From Eublepharis macularius (Eukaryota > Chordata > Lepidosauria > Squamata > Eublepharidae): a stretch of 64,000 nucleotides of DNA. Location: the NCBI RefSeq assembly GCF_028583425.1, contig NC_072802.1, positions 18,857,926 to 18,921,925 of the forward strand. The letters are read 5' to 3'. The notes beneath the pieces were generated by a model that was not told the origin of the DNA, did no database searches, and was given only the letters and a program-made list of their open reading frames with translations. The position numbers and the translations under genes are program-made. Positions 32,491 through 43,517 of the stretch are shown one piece after another (position 1 is the stretch's first letter; the number at the start of each line of letters is the position of its first letter).

Positions 32491-33260
32491 GAAGAGGGTT
32501 TGGGTCCATCTCACCCTTCAACCAATCTGGACTTAGTGGGGTAAATGGGAAGGTGAAAGTCAGGGCTTATACTGAATCAAATATTCTTCAAAGAAGCCTT
32601 CTTTTAGCATCCTGTAAAAAAATCAGGGTATGTGCACAGGGGAAAATTCCCATAGAAATCCTGGGGGGGGAAAGATTCTGCAATCCATATGGGAAGCGAT
32701 TTGAAGGCTGAACTGAGGTATTTTGACCATGTTTGTGGAACTTGCAGGGGGTGGGGGAACAGCAACTGTATGGGGCCAGAGCCGATGAAAAAGCCCTGTA
32801 AGTAAAAGCCCATCATCTTAACGGGAGTCCTCTGTGAAATGTGGAAACAGCGGCTGAAAATACAAAGGGTTCACACTTTCTGAGCGTGATCCCCATTGCT
32901 TCCAGTGGGACAGTTCCTTCAGTTATTCCTGTTGAAATGATTGGCTCTTAAATTAGTAAATCTTGTTTTTGGATTTTAGAAAGCATCGCCTTACATCAGC
33001 AGGGAGCATCATTGAAAAAGAGCTCTAGTTTGGCTTGGCAACACTCAGCATCTTGCAACTGGCCCCTTCCAGTTGGCAACCCTGAATGGTGATGATGTCA
33101 TTTCTGGAAGTGACATTGATGCATCCTGCAACATCGTCTCCCCCTATTTTCCCCTCCACTCCACTCAATCAGTAGGGTGAGGATGAGTCTCCTCAAGTTG
33201 CCCACTCATATATGTTAAGTGGCAACCTTACTTGAGTCTGGTCTGGATCAGGATTGGAAG
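32491..33260. other. Intergenic, no gene seen
   Basis: No recognised repeat or coding feature. Confidence 0.5.
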
Positions 33261-33478
33261 CAGGTTTGCCAGCTCCAGGTTGAGAAATTCCTGGAGATTT
33301 GGGGGTGGGGCTGAGGAACGCAGCATGTGGGCAGGGGAAGGACTTCATCCAGGGATAAATGCCTATAGAGTTCACTCTCCAAAGGAGCCATTTTCTCCAA
33401 GGGACGTGATCTCTGTCTTCTGGAGATAGTTGTAATTCTGGAAGATTGCTGGGCTCCACATGGAAGCTGGAAACCCTA
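33261..33478 (-). mobile_element. hAT-type MITE (TAGGGTTGCCAGC family)
   Basis: Left end CAGGTTTGCCAGCTCC, right end GGAAACCCTA. Flanking octamers ATTGGAAG and GTTGGAAG (7 of 8). Confidence 0.78.
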
Positions 33479-33489
33479 GTTGGAAGAAA

Positions 33490-34080
33490 CCATTCCTAGG
33501 TGGTGTGTACAGAACTTTTTCGAAAGATCTCCCCTGCAGTTTTTAGCTGACACCTTATTTAGGTTTGCCAGCCAATGATTGGATAGATGGAAACCCGAAG
33601 ATTCCACGCCCAAACTGGGGCCGGCTATCAGCAACACAGACCTCATCCCACGGACTTCCTCAGGGGCATACCAACAGTCCATGTTTTCAAGTGCAATGCA
33701 TTCCCAAATCTTTGGGTTTCCATCCATCGAGTCACCTGGATTAAGATAAACAGAGCACATTAATGAAGGATTTATAAAATTGTTTTCTTTGGAAATTTAC
33801 TCCAAGATCCTTCCCGGAGTCACCTCCTTGGCGTTTTCTTTGGATATTTATTGAACGCATGGGGAGTGTGTTGTTATTTATAATAATATTGTATGAATTA
33901 AGATGTATTGTTTTGTGTGAAATGCGATGAATTATACCATGACCAATTAATATTTGAGCACTTGGGCACTTTAAACTATATAAATTGCTCTCATTGTGAT
34001 GTTCTCTCTCCCGAGTGTGATTTTCCTTCACTGTGATTGGCGGCTTCATATCGGGAGTGCCTCTGTTTGAGTTGAGCTAA
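33490..34080. mobile_element. Unclassified retroelement end, possibly Penelope-like
   Basis: Shares the 'gcccaaactg..gccggct' and 'cttcctcaggggc' motifs with 5955-6005. The right half has 'gagtgtgattttccttcact' and an AT-rich centre. No endonuclease or reverse transcriptase frame is attached. Confidence 0.35.
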
Positions 34081-34379
34081 TGATTGGCACCTGGCAGGAG
34101 ATGGGGGCAGGAACATGGAGGGTATTGGCATTAAGCATGGCATGATGTCACTTCTGGGGGGATCTGGTCATGTAGACTTCACTTCCATACTTCAGTGGCC
34201 ATTTTATAAACATTTCTCCCACCACCCAAAGGAGAGGGGGCAAAAAGAGAGGGTTGCCAGAGGTAGGTCCTCTGCCATAGAAGGACACCTCACAGCCCCT
34301 CTCCTTACAATATAATGATGGACAGAAGTCCCAGAATGAAAGGTTAGACTTTTAAGATGTCACAAAAAAAGAACCAGAG

Positions 34380-34735
34380 GAGTTAGCCTTGTTAGTCTGT
34401 AGTTAGGCAAAATAGTAAAGAGGTGGAGTGCGCAATCCAGGCTGGGTTTGACCCCTTCTCTCCGTTGCTGAAGGGGTCACACCCAGCCTGGAACAGCAGG
34501 GGTCACAACCGGCCTGGATTGCACACTCCACCTCTTCCATGACTTTTGTGACTGATTTGCATTTATATGGCCCTCACCTCCAGCACCCGCTCCTCCTTTC
34601 CCTCACCACCTATATATCTCTGGCCAGTTTTTTCATACCCTCCATGCATCTGAAGAAGAGAGCTGTGGTTCTCAAAAGCTGATGCTACAATAAAGTTGGT
34701 TAGTCTTTAAGGTGCTACCAGACTCTTTACAAAAA
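34380..34735. repeat. Unclassified interspersed repeat with nested inverted repeats
   Basis: Outer arms 34419-34443 (agaggtggagtgcgcaatcc...) and 34511-34535 (...ggattgcacactccacctct). Inner arms 34442-34457 and 34470-34488 (ctgggtttgacccctt / gaaggggtcacacccag). The ending 'ttagtctttaaggtgctacc' recurs at 41695-41715 and, inverted, at 45880-45900. Confidence 0.7.
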
Positions 34736-35403
34736 AAGAAAATACTCTAAGATCCATCTGCTCAGCTTTTAATACAACACATAGCAGTCAGAGCTGAGCT
34801 TTTATCAATGTTTAATTTTTAGAGGTGGGAGACAAACGTTCTAGCTCAACTATAGGAGACATTCACCATTTGCTAATTCATGGCTAGTGATCTCACTTAT
34901 TCGTGGTCTGTGGCTCAAAAACATGATTCAGCTATCCTGGAGTGCACTAACTCTCCACAAGTTAGGAGCATAAGTTAGATAGCATAAGTGGGCTATCCCT
35001 ACTCCCCTGCTCCACATGATTGCCAGATCTTCAAGACTATCAACGTGCCTCCTCAGCACTGTGCCTATATATGAAGGAAGCCATATTGAGTAAGTTGCAC
35101 AGTGGCCACTATGGTGTGGGAGAAGTATGCAGGCCACATTGGACATTAGACCTCTCTCTGACTACAAAATGGTGAGAATGCAAAGACCTTGATCTTCTTG
35201 GCACACCATGAAATGCACACTCCAAGTTGAAACCCACCCACCCCACTCAAAAAACAATAGCCCAGCCAGCACACTTTTGGACCTTGGCACAAATCTGTGC
35301 AGAAAATTAAGAAAAGCAGCCCCAGAAATGTTGTTCTCTTGCCACTGGAGAACCACTTGCCATATTTTTTAAATATTATCTACTGCCTGGATACCCCTAC
35401 ACA
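34736..35403. other. Intergenic, no gene seen
   Basis: No recognised repeat or coding feature. Confidence 0.5.
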
Positions 35404-35640
35404 TAGGGTTGCCAGCTCCAAGTTGGGAAATTCCTGGAGATCTGGGGTGGTGGTGGTTAAAACCCGGAGAAACCTGGAGAAAGTGAGGTTTGAGGAGGGA
35501 AAGGACCTTGGCATGGCATAATTCCATAGAGTCCACCTCCAAAAGTAGCTATTTTCTCCAGGTGAACTGATCTCTGTGGCCTGGAGACGAGTTGTAATTC
35601 CAGGGGATCTCCAGCCACTACCTGGAGGCTGGCAATACTA
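35404..35640. mobile_element. hAT-type MITE (TAGGGTTGCCAGC family), complete
   Basis: Starts TAGGGTTGCCAGCTCC and ends GGCAATACTA. Perfect 8-bp target duplication CCTACACA at 35396-35403 and 35641-35648. Confidence 0.92.
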
Positions 35641-35659
35641 CCTACACACCTAGGTATGT

Positions 35660-35955
35660 GTGTAGGGATAGAATTAAAAATATCTTCTTTACCTGTCACA
35701 CTTGTTACTCTTCAAAGCTAAACTGCATGTTAGCAGAAAACTGGCCTAAAACTAACAAAATGAATTTATATGGAGAAGAAAGTAAAGTTCTGCATTTAGG
35801 TAGGAACAAATTTAAATGTTTAATTACAGGAAAGGTGAGTCTTGTTAGTAGTACATGTGAAAAGGATCTAGAGGCTATAGTAGACCGTGCACTGAATACG
35901 AGTAAGCAGTGCGATGCATCAGCTAAAAAGGGAAATGCAATGGGTCTCCCAGGTT
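35660..35955 (+). mobile_element. CR1-type LINE, ORF2 C-terminal fragment
   Basis: Translation contains VLHLGRNKFK, STCEKDLEAIVDRALNTS and KQCDASAKKGNAMG, the hallmark end of the CR1 reverse transcriptase (compare the usual '..KDLGVLVD..LNMSQQCA.AAKKAN..'). The rest of ORF2 is missing. It is a degraded, non-functional fragment. Confidence 0.85.
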
Positions 35956-36371
35956 CTAGTACAACGCTCTTAAACATTTCACCGGCTTGTGAGTTCTATG
36001 CCTGGACATTAATTCCCTGGCGTGGGTGGGCCTGATTCACATTAGGACTTCATCATGGAGGTTATGTCTTCACATATCTGTATAAGATGAAGCTGAAGTT
36101 GGTTCCCAGTTCCCAGTTCCTTATTTGCAGTTCCTAGTTCCTTACTCGCAAAGCCAAAGAAAAATACTGTAGGGAAATTGAAAAGCTCTGAACCCCAAAA
36201 TGAAGTTTGGAGGGGCACATATTACCTCCAGATTCAGCAGACTCGGCCCTCTATGTGGACCTATACTGGGTCATCCTACAAAACCCAGATCTTGAGTTAA
36301 CACCTTCAAAATAGGGTTCCCCGAGAACAATTCAATAAGAAGAAAGGGGCGGCAGTTGCAGCAGAAAAAGC

Positions 36372-37320
36372 TTTGGATCACCCCAAATCACACAGCCTTG
36401 AACTCCAGAGACTGTCCCCTAGAAGAGGACATGTGCTAGTTCTGATCCAGTCTCTATTTCTGGAGCTGAGGACTACTATTTCACCTTTCTCCCAGAACCT
36501 TGCATTAGACATTGCTGCAAATAAGGAACTGGGAAACATAAGAGGCCTCTGCACCCCCAAATAATCTTTGGATCACCCTAAATCACACAGCCCTGAGCTC
36601 CAGAGACTGTCCCCTACAAGAGGACATGTGCTGGTTCTGATCCAGTCTCTACTTCTGTAGCTGAGGCCTACTATTTCACCTTTCTCCCAGAACCTTGTAT
36701 TAGACTTTGCTGTGAATAAGGAACTGGGAAACTAAGAGGCCTCTACACCCCCAAATAATGTTTGGATCACCCCAAATCACACAGCCCTGAACTCCAGAGA
36801 CGGTCCCCTACAAGAGGACATGTGCTGGTTCTGATCCAGTCTCTACTTCTGTAGCTGAGGCCTACTATTTCACCTTTCTCCCAGAACCTTGTATTAGACT
36901 TTGCTGTGAATAAGGAACTAGGAAACTAAGAGGCCTCTACACCCCCAAATAATGTTTGGATCACCCTAAATCACAAAGCCCTGAACTGCAAGAGGATGTG
37001 TGCTGGTGCTGATCCAGTCTCTGGTTCTGGAGCTGAGGCCTCCTATTTGGCCTGCCTCCCAGAACCTTCTATCAGACATTCCCATGAATAAGGAACTGGG
37101 GGAATTTGGGCCCTCTGTGACCAAAAACAATCTTTGGATCACCCCAAATCACACAGCTCCGCACTCCAGAGGCGTGCGGAAGCCCTACAAGATGGCATGT
37201 GGTGTTGCTGATCTAAACATTGGTTCTGGGCTGCCTCCCTGTAGCTTGTTTTGGGAACAGCTTCTGTCTCAAAACAGTCCTAGTCTTGGAACTCCTAGAT
37301 TGGAGCCTGGACTAGAGTGT
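36372..37320 (+). repeat. Tandem repeat, ~194-bp unit, five copies
   Basis: The word 'tttggatcacc' starts units at 36372, 36567, 36761, 36955 and 37133, giving periods of 195, 194, 194 and 178 bp. Units 2-4 are the most alike; the first and last are more diverged. No long frame runs through all five, and no known family is recognised. Confidence 0.92.
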
Positions 37321-37439
37321 TAACTTATCCATTTGAGTGCCTGATTATAAGTGGTCACATTTGCCCTCATGATGTTAAGAAGGTGTACTGTGAATAACAT
37401 AAATAAAATACATTTTCAAAAATGTCCTGATCACATGAA

Positions 37440-37955
37440 GAAAAGGTATCACTTTAGTAGATGGGGAGGAGTTGTATTCTGTTGTCCCAGAGGATTGGAC
37501 CAGAACCAACAAGTTAAAATTAAACAAAAAGTCGTTTGGGCTAAACAGTAGGAAGAACCTCCTAATGGTTAGAGTGGTTCCTCAGTGGAACAGCCTTCCT
37601 CAGGAGGTGGTGGGTTTCCTTTGGAAGTTTTTAAGAGAGGCTAGATGGCCATCTGCCAGCCAAGCTTTTTCTATGGCTCTGTATGAACTTAGGAAGATTG
37701 TGAGAGGGAGGGCAGAAAGGGATGAGCCAGTGTTTGGCTCTTGTGTGACCCTTTCTTCTGTGCCCCACGTAACGCCAATCACCACTTTGGCATCAAGAAG
37801 AAAGTTTCCTGCAGGAGTCCTGGAGGCTTTTTGCCTTTCTCTGGCTATTGAGCACGGGTCACTGAGAGAGTGGGGGATGTAGCTGTGAATTTCCTGCATT
37901 GGCAGGTTAGACTAGATGACCCTTGGGGTTCGTTCCAACTCTGTGATTCTAAGGT
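37440..37955 (+). mobile_element. CR1-type LINE 3' end
   Basis: Has 'cagtggaacagccttcctca' (WNSLPQE), 'ggctagatggccatctgcc' and the terminal 'ttagactagatgacccttgg' with 'tctgtgattctaa'. This is the standard end of reptile CR1/L3-like LINEs. Confidence 0.85.
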
Positions 37956-38196
37956 CCACAGATCCTCACTGCAATGAGCATCTTGGCCTTCAGGCATTCA
38001 GGGTATAAAGAAGCCTTGCCAGAGACTCTGGAATGCTGCAGTCTACATGATCAGATAACACTGGACTGGCAAGCTGGACCAGCAGGCTAAGATCAGGTAG
38101 GTCCTTTTATCATTGTGGGACCCTCAGTCATGTTGCATAGGATGTCCTGCTAATATCCATTTCCTTGGAAGGACTGATTACATATTTTTGTAATAA

Positions 38197-38470
38197 AGGT
38201 AAAGGTAGTCCCCCTGTGCAAGCACCGAGTCATTACTGACCCATGGGGGGATGTCGCATCACAATGTTTTCTTGGCAGACTTTTTGTTACAGGGTGGTTT
38301 GCCATTGCCTTCCCCAGTCATCCACACTTCACCCCCAGGAACGTTGGTAAAATGAGTACCCAGGTTGAGTCAACCGTGAGCCGGCTACTTGAACCCAGCT
38401 CCCGCCAGGATCGAACTCAGCAGAGCTTGGGCTGCAGTACTGCAGCTTACCATTCTGCACCACGGGGCTC
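38197..38470 (-). mobile_element. tRNA-derived SINE (ACA-like)
   Basis: Read on the minus strand it starts 'gagccccgtggtgcagaatg' (A box) with 'gagttcgatcc' (B box). It goes on through 'aaatgagtacccagg'-type body words in complement and ends 'ctacctttacctttatt'. This is the near full-length structure of the tRNA-headed SINE abundant in lizards. Confidence 0.85.
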
Positions 38471-38479
38471 ATCTTTTTG

Positions 38480-39470
38480 GTAATATCTATCTATTTATTT
38501 AAAATATTTCTATATTACCTTTCTGCCCAAATAGGATCCTCAAGGCAGTGAATATCAAACATGAAAACATTTCAGTGTTAAAAACATTTAAAATAAAGCG
38601 TGTGAATGTGTGTGTATAGTAATCCAATAAAACCATATAAACACCCAAAGCACCCAAAACCAGTGAGGAGGCCAGTTGGCAATATTATTATTATTATTAT
38701 TCGATTTATAAACTGCCCATCCTCAGGGGCTCTGGGCGGTGAACAAGTTAAAATCAATAAAAACAAGAATAATTCTAAAATCAACATACAATAAACAATA
38801 ATAAAATAAATTAACCAAATACATTAAGGTGCAGTGGTGGGGAGAACCCCACCCCCACCCCAAAGGTGGGAGGCCGACATGGCAAAGCCCCCTTCAATCA
38901 CCGAATGCCTGGCGGAACAGCTCTGTCTTACAGGCCTGGCGGAACGATAATATGTCCCGCTGGGCCCGGGTCTCCATTGACAGAGCGTTCCACCAGGCTG
39001 GGGCCAGGACTGAAAAGACCCTGGCCCTGGTTGAAGCGAGGCGGGCTTCCTTAGGGCTGGGAACCACCAGTAAACATTTATCCTCTGATCGAAGCGGTCT
39101 CTGGGGAACATACAAGGAGAGGCGGTCCCGAAGATATGCAGGTCCTAACCTGCTCAGGGCTTTAAAGGTAAGAATCAACACCTTGAACCTGATCCGGAAC
39201 TCAACCGAAAGCCAGTGCAGCTGGCGCAGGACAGGTGTGCTATGTGACTGGTAGGATATACCAGTCAGGACCTGCGCCGCTGCATTCTGGACCAGTTATA
39301 GTTTCCGGATCAGGCCCAGGGGTAGCCCAGCGTAGAGTGAGTTACAGTAATCTAGCCTGGAGGTGACTGTTGCATGGGTCACTGTAGCCAGGTCCTGGGG
39401 TGTCAGGTAAGGGGCAAGTTGCCTGATCTGATGGAGATACCACAAATTATGCAGTCTAGTTTCCCGCATT
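38480..39470 (-). mobile_element. L2-like LINE, ORF2 C-terminal region and 3' tail
   Basis: Minus-strand translation includes FKALSRLGPAYLRDRLSLYV, RARVFSVLAPAWWNALS and FRQACKTELFRQAF, the C-terminal region typical of L2-group LINEs. The 3' end on the minus strand runs to 'ctataaatcgaataataat'-type sequence (38686-38712) with an ATA microsatellite tail. 5' truncated and degraded. Confidence 0.8.
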
Positions 39471-39544
39471 TAGGGAAATCGCAGGGGTCAGCACACCCGG
39501 AGTGTCAGTAACAGTCAGATTTAATATGAGGAAGCAAGCAGGCA

Positions 39545-39720
39545 CACAGTGCTAACTTTACAGCAGCATCTGTTTATTTAGTTCTTCCCCATATCATCCC
39601 CACAACAACCCTGCGAGGTAGGTTAGGTAAAGGTGACTGGCCCAAGGTCACCCAGCCAGTTGTACAGCAGGCTGGGTATTTCAGCTCAGGTCTCCCAGAT
39701 TTTTTTCTGGCATTCTAATC
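39545..39720 (+). mobile_element. MIR-like core SINE
   Basis: Contains 'cacaacaaccctgcgaggta', 'ggcccaaggtcacccagcc' and a following 'tctcccaga' region, the conserved CORE-SINE pattern. Confidence 0.75.
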
Positions 39721-39834
39721 TCTGCACCAATCATTCTCACCCTCCTAAAAACAAGTTCTTGGATTCCCACCCTGCCCCAAGCTCCCTTTTGCTGCCAGCC
39801 ACAGAACTTGAACCCAAGAAGCTTCCTCTTACAG

Positions 39835-40012
39835 AGTCAGACCATTGGTCTTTTTAGGCCAGCCGTGTCAACTCTGACCATCAGCAGCTCTCCAAGGTCT
39901 CAGGCAGAGATCTTTGTTATCTCCTCCTACATGGTCCTTTTAACTGGAGGTGTCTCTGAACTTTTGCATGCCAAACAGATGCTCTACCACTGAGCAACGC
40001 CCCTCCTGAAGC
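39835..40012 (-). mobile_element. tRNA-derived SINE, second type
   Basis: The minus strand begins 'gggcgttgctcagtggtaga' then 'gcatctgtttggcatgc', a clear tRNA A-box head. The B box is worn. The distal end shows 'accaatggtctgac'. Confidence 0.7.
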
Positions 40013-41312
40013 CACAGCCCCTTAGACACATCTCTCCTTCATAGGCTCCACTTATACTGCCAAACTCTTTTTCTTCACTCCTACCCAAGTAGTGTGTGTA
40101 TGGTTACTAGCTAGTAGCCACTGGCCATCAGTGCTCATTCAATAAAGTATATTCTAGCTTTCAATGCTCATCCAAGAGATGCCTTTAGATATTTGCAATT
40201 TTAAAAGTTAGCAGAAAGGAAACCGAAAAGAAAAGGACTTTGCTTAATAAGGGCTTCTGATGATTTATCTACTGTGTGCTAAAATTAAAAAGGAGAGGTG
40301 GCTTGCTGGTAGTGAAGAAAGGCAGGTTTGGAGTCTTTGTTTGGTTTGATTTAGAGAAGGAAAACCGATCACTAGTTTGCCCTTAGCTCATGTTTGGCAT
40401 CATTTAGGAAGCCTGAGCAAAATTGGGGCCATTGATTTTTTTTGTTTTGTGCAATTGCAGCCTGGGGGCTCCGTATTTTCATTAGCTGTGCCCTATGGAA
40501 TCTCTGACCTCACATTACTGACTTCACAGAGGAGACTGGTGCTGAGCATTAGGTCTCCATGTCGTGAATGCATCTGCTAGTGACTCCCCAAAAGGGAATG
40601 ACACAGTGCATGATCTCAGATCAGCACGCTGAAAACTTCTGGTGGTTGATGGAGCAAAGCTTTTTGTGAGCTATGTTAGAAATCACAAATTAAAGGAGAC
40701 CCTGCACTCATTCCCTGCCTTTCATTTGTCACGGAGCCAAGCTAGTGAACATGGAGCGCCAGTGAACAGGGAGGAATACATGTGAGTCTGTTCACTTGCC
40801 GTTCAAGTGTCATTCATCACTTGTAGCTTGGCCCATGGAATAAGAGGAGGCAAGCTTAGGGGTCCCAGCACCTTTCATGGCCAGATCTGTACCTGCTTGG
40901 CTTCACCAAAGCTTTGTAATCTTCTGATGGGCCTCTTCTAGTCTACATTTGAAAAGAATCATTGGCACAGATGGCATTATATTTACAACTGTAAAATGGC
41001 AAAGGCACCAGAGCTGCATTCTAAGAGAAGAAATAAAGCAGAAAGAGCGGATGTGACAGCAGTGTGTAAAATTATGGGAGGACAAATAGAGATTATTTAT
41101 TTACTTACTTATTTACAATATTTTCTGAAACTACTAAATGAAACTGGCAGACATGAAATTCACTATTAAGAGAAGATCTTTATGCAATGCATAATTTACA
41201 GGCTTCATTGTTACAAGTGGTTGTAATATTCATTCGTTTAGAGATGAATGGGAATTTGGATGAATGCAAATTTAGGATTTCAATCTCATCATAATTGTGA
41301 TCAGGAGGGAAG
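40013..41312. other. Intergenic, no gene seen
   Basis: Largely unique-looking sequence with a short TTAC/TTTA stretch near 41095. No coding feature supported. Confidence 0.5.
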
Positions 41313-41500
41313 GTTCAATATAGCCCGATCTCATCAGATTTTGGAAACTAAGCAGGGTTAGTACTGGTTAGGAGACCTCCAAAGAAGACTCTGTAGAGGA
41401 AGGCAATGGCAAACCACCTCTGCTTTCTGCTTGCCTCGAAAGCTTCTTGCCGGGCTCACCATAAATCAGTTGTGAGTTGATGGCGCATACATATAACTGT
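41313..41500 (+). mobile_element. 5S rRNA-derived SINE
   Basis: 5S promoter remnants 'cccgatctcatcagatttt', 'aaactaagcagggtta' and 'ggagacc' are followed by the body 'ggcaatggcaaaccacctct'. More diverged than the copy at 6127. Confidence 0.85.
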
Positions 41501-42429
41501 GGTCATTTTAACAACTCCTGTAACTTCTTATCCATTATAGTTATTACCCCCATACATTTCACCTTCCTGCCATTCAAGATCCCTTGAACCCTACTGGTCC
41601 CCCCTGCCCCCTTACAAAATTTCCTATATAAATTGACTACATAGCGAGGATCTGTTGGAAGAAGTGGGTTTGAGTCCACAAAAGCATATGCCGAAATAAA
41701 ATGCTCCTAGTCTTTAAGGTAGCAGAAAAGTCCTGCTTATTTTTGCTGCCACAAACTAACACAACCACACCTTTGGGATTCTTTGCCCAGCTGCCCTCAA
41801 AATTGTTGGCAGAGTGCCAAACACAGCGATAGCCACCCGGTACTGTTTAAAGAGTAACATACTTGATAGTAAAGAGGAGAGATAGAGACAGGCATCTAGC
41901 GATCGAGCTGGCTAAGAGAGAGAGTCCGGAGAAGCAGCGGGATATTGCCTGAGAGTACCAAGCTGGAGACAGGTCAAGAAAATGACCCTCAATAGAAAAA
42001 AGAGATGCTGTCCTCACATCCCTATCTGGCGAATCCTTGCTGCCTCCTGTAGGGTAGGATCTTCTTCTCCTTGTCTTTGTACACCAGACATTGCTACGCC
42101 CAGCAAAAAAGCCCAGTCGGATCTCTCCTTGTTGGCCTTTGGGAGAATGGTGATGTCTGCATTGAGTCCCAGGAGGGGCCTGCTCTGAAAGATGCATTGC
42201 TTAGCCTGGGCCAACTGTCCAGGTTATTTTTACAGTTGCTTTTTTTTACGTTGTATGTTTTTAACTTGGTGGGGGTGAGACTGCTGTACATTTAAGTGCC
42301 GGGATTGCATTTTTGCATTGATTCTTGGATTGTGTATCTTAGTGGGGCTTTATAGTATCACTGATGTTTCTCCTATAGTTGGGAATATTTTACATTTAGC
42401 CTCTTGTGTTTTCACAGTACTTAATAATG
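41501..42429. other. Intergenic with one unclassified repeat end
   Basis: 41640-41775 carries the end also seen in 34380-34735 ('ctagtctttaaggtagcag'). The overlapping short frames at 41847-42295 have no recognisable domain. Confidence 0.45.
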
Positions 42430-43105
42430 GAACCTTTGAAATTCAAATCAAATACCTTTAATGGCATACAAGGATCTAAGACAACAAACAAGTCACTATA
42501 AAATTACATAAAATATCAGAAGGCAATATATTTATACAAAGCTTGTATGAATCTTAAGCATACCCACTAAAAACTCCTTAACCATTCTAGAAATCACTGT
42601 ATCATTATCCTTCACCAGAAAATGATAAAAAGATAGATTGTTCTGGTGTTCAATATGTATTGGCAGCCTCTCAAACAGCATTCTTTGCAACTTATCATAT
42701 AAATGGCATTCCAACATTATATGGTGGATGGTATCTGGGCAGTTGGATCCACACAATGTCTTCCTGAAAAGGGGACTCACTGGTATCTCCCCTGAAGGAC
42801 ACTGGAGGGAAAGGCATTTAGCCTGGCCAACGTAAAGGCCCTATGACAGCCGGGGGTCTCAAGATCATAAAAGTACTGCGGAATTCTGTCAACATACGTA
42901 GTCACTCCTAACGCATCTGAGGAGCAAACAAAAGGTTGGGCTGGAAATAATTTCTGTTGCTCCCCATCTAGTAAATGCTGCTTAACACAATTAAGGATAT
43001 AGGCCTCATCAGACATAAATAAGGCATCCACTGTCAGTCTCATATGCTTAAATTTACTCAGTATGCCCGCTGACCACGCCCAGGAATATTGATCCCTTTT
43101 CAAAT
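42430..43105 (-). mobile_element. Non-LTR retrotransposon, ORF2 C-terminal fragment (Vingi/I-like, clade uncertain)
   Basis: Minus-strand frames give FTLARLNAFPSSVLQGRYQ followed by CGSNCPDTIHHIMLEC, a C-x-H-x-C knuckle after an RNase-H-like or linker region typical of I/Vingi-type LINEs. Two adjacent frames carry it and nothing upstream is present. Degraded. Confidence 0.65.
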
Positions 43106-43321
43106 GGGTTCATAGACTAGAAGGCGCGGCTCTAAAATTTTGAGCCAAAATTTAAAGGTAGTAATCCATGCCCTTGTCTCAATCAAAGATTGACCCAATT
43201 CAGCACACAAAGCTAAATAAGAAACACAAAATTTGGGACACCCAAAATTTGCCTAAAGAAAACTTTGAAATCATAGAAGGATATCTTGGACTTACCGGTT
43301 GCCTGAGACAAACAATAGAGA

Positions 43322-43509
43322 TAGGGTTGCCAATGCCTGGTTTGGAAATTCCTGGAGATTCAGAGGTGGAGGATTTTGGGAAGATGAGGGAGCCCCATGC
43401 GGATGAGATGACATGTTTCTGTGTTCCAAAATTGTCATTTTCTCCCAGGGAACTGATGTGATCTCTGTAGTCCGGAGATAAGTTTTAATTCCTCTAGGCT
43501 GGCAACCTA
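43322..43509 (-). mobile_element. hAT-type MITE (TAGGGTTGCCAGC family)
   Basis: Starts TAGGGTTGCCAATGCC and ends GGCTGGCAACCTA. The flanking octamers agree at 6 of 8 (AATAGAGA/AGTAGAGG). The middle is shortened. Confidence 0.75.
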
Positions 43510-43517
43510 AGTAGAGG

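Noticed and set aside
38197-38470. tRNA gene
   Set aside because: A and B boxes are present but the sequence continues as a SINE and lacks a foldable acceptor stem.
38829-39254. 141-residue plus-strand ORF
   Set aside because: It is the antisense shadow of an L2-like LINE ORF2 read on the minus strand.
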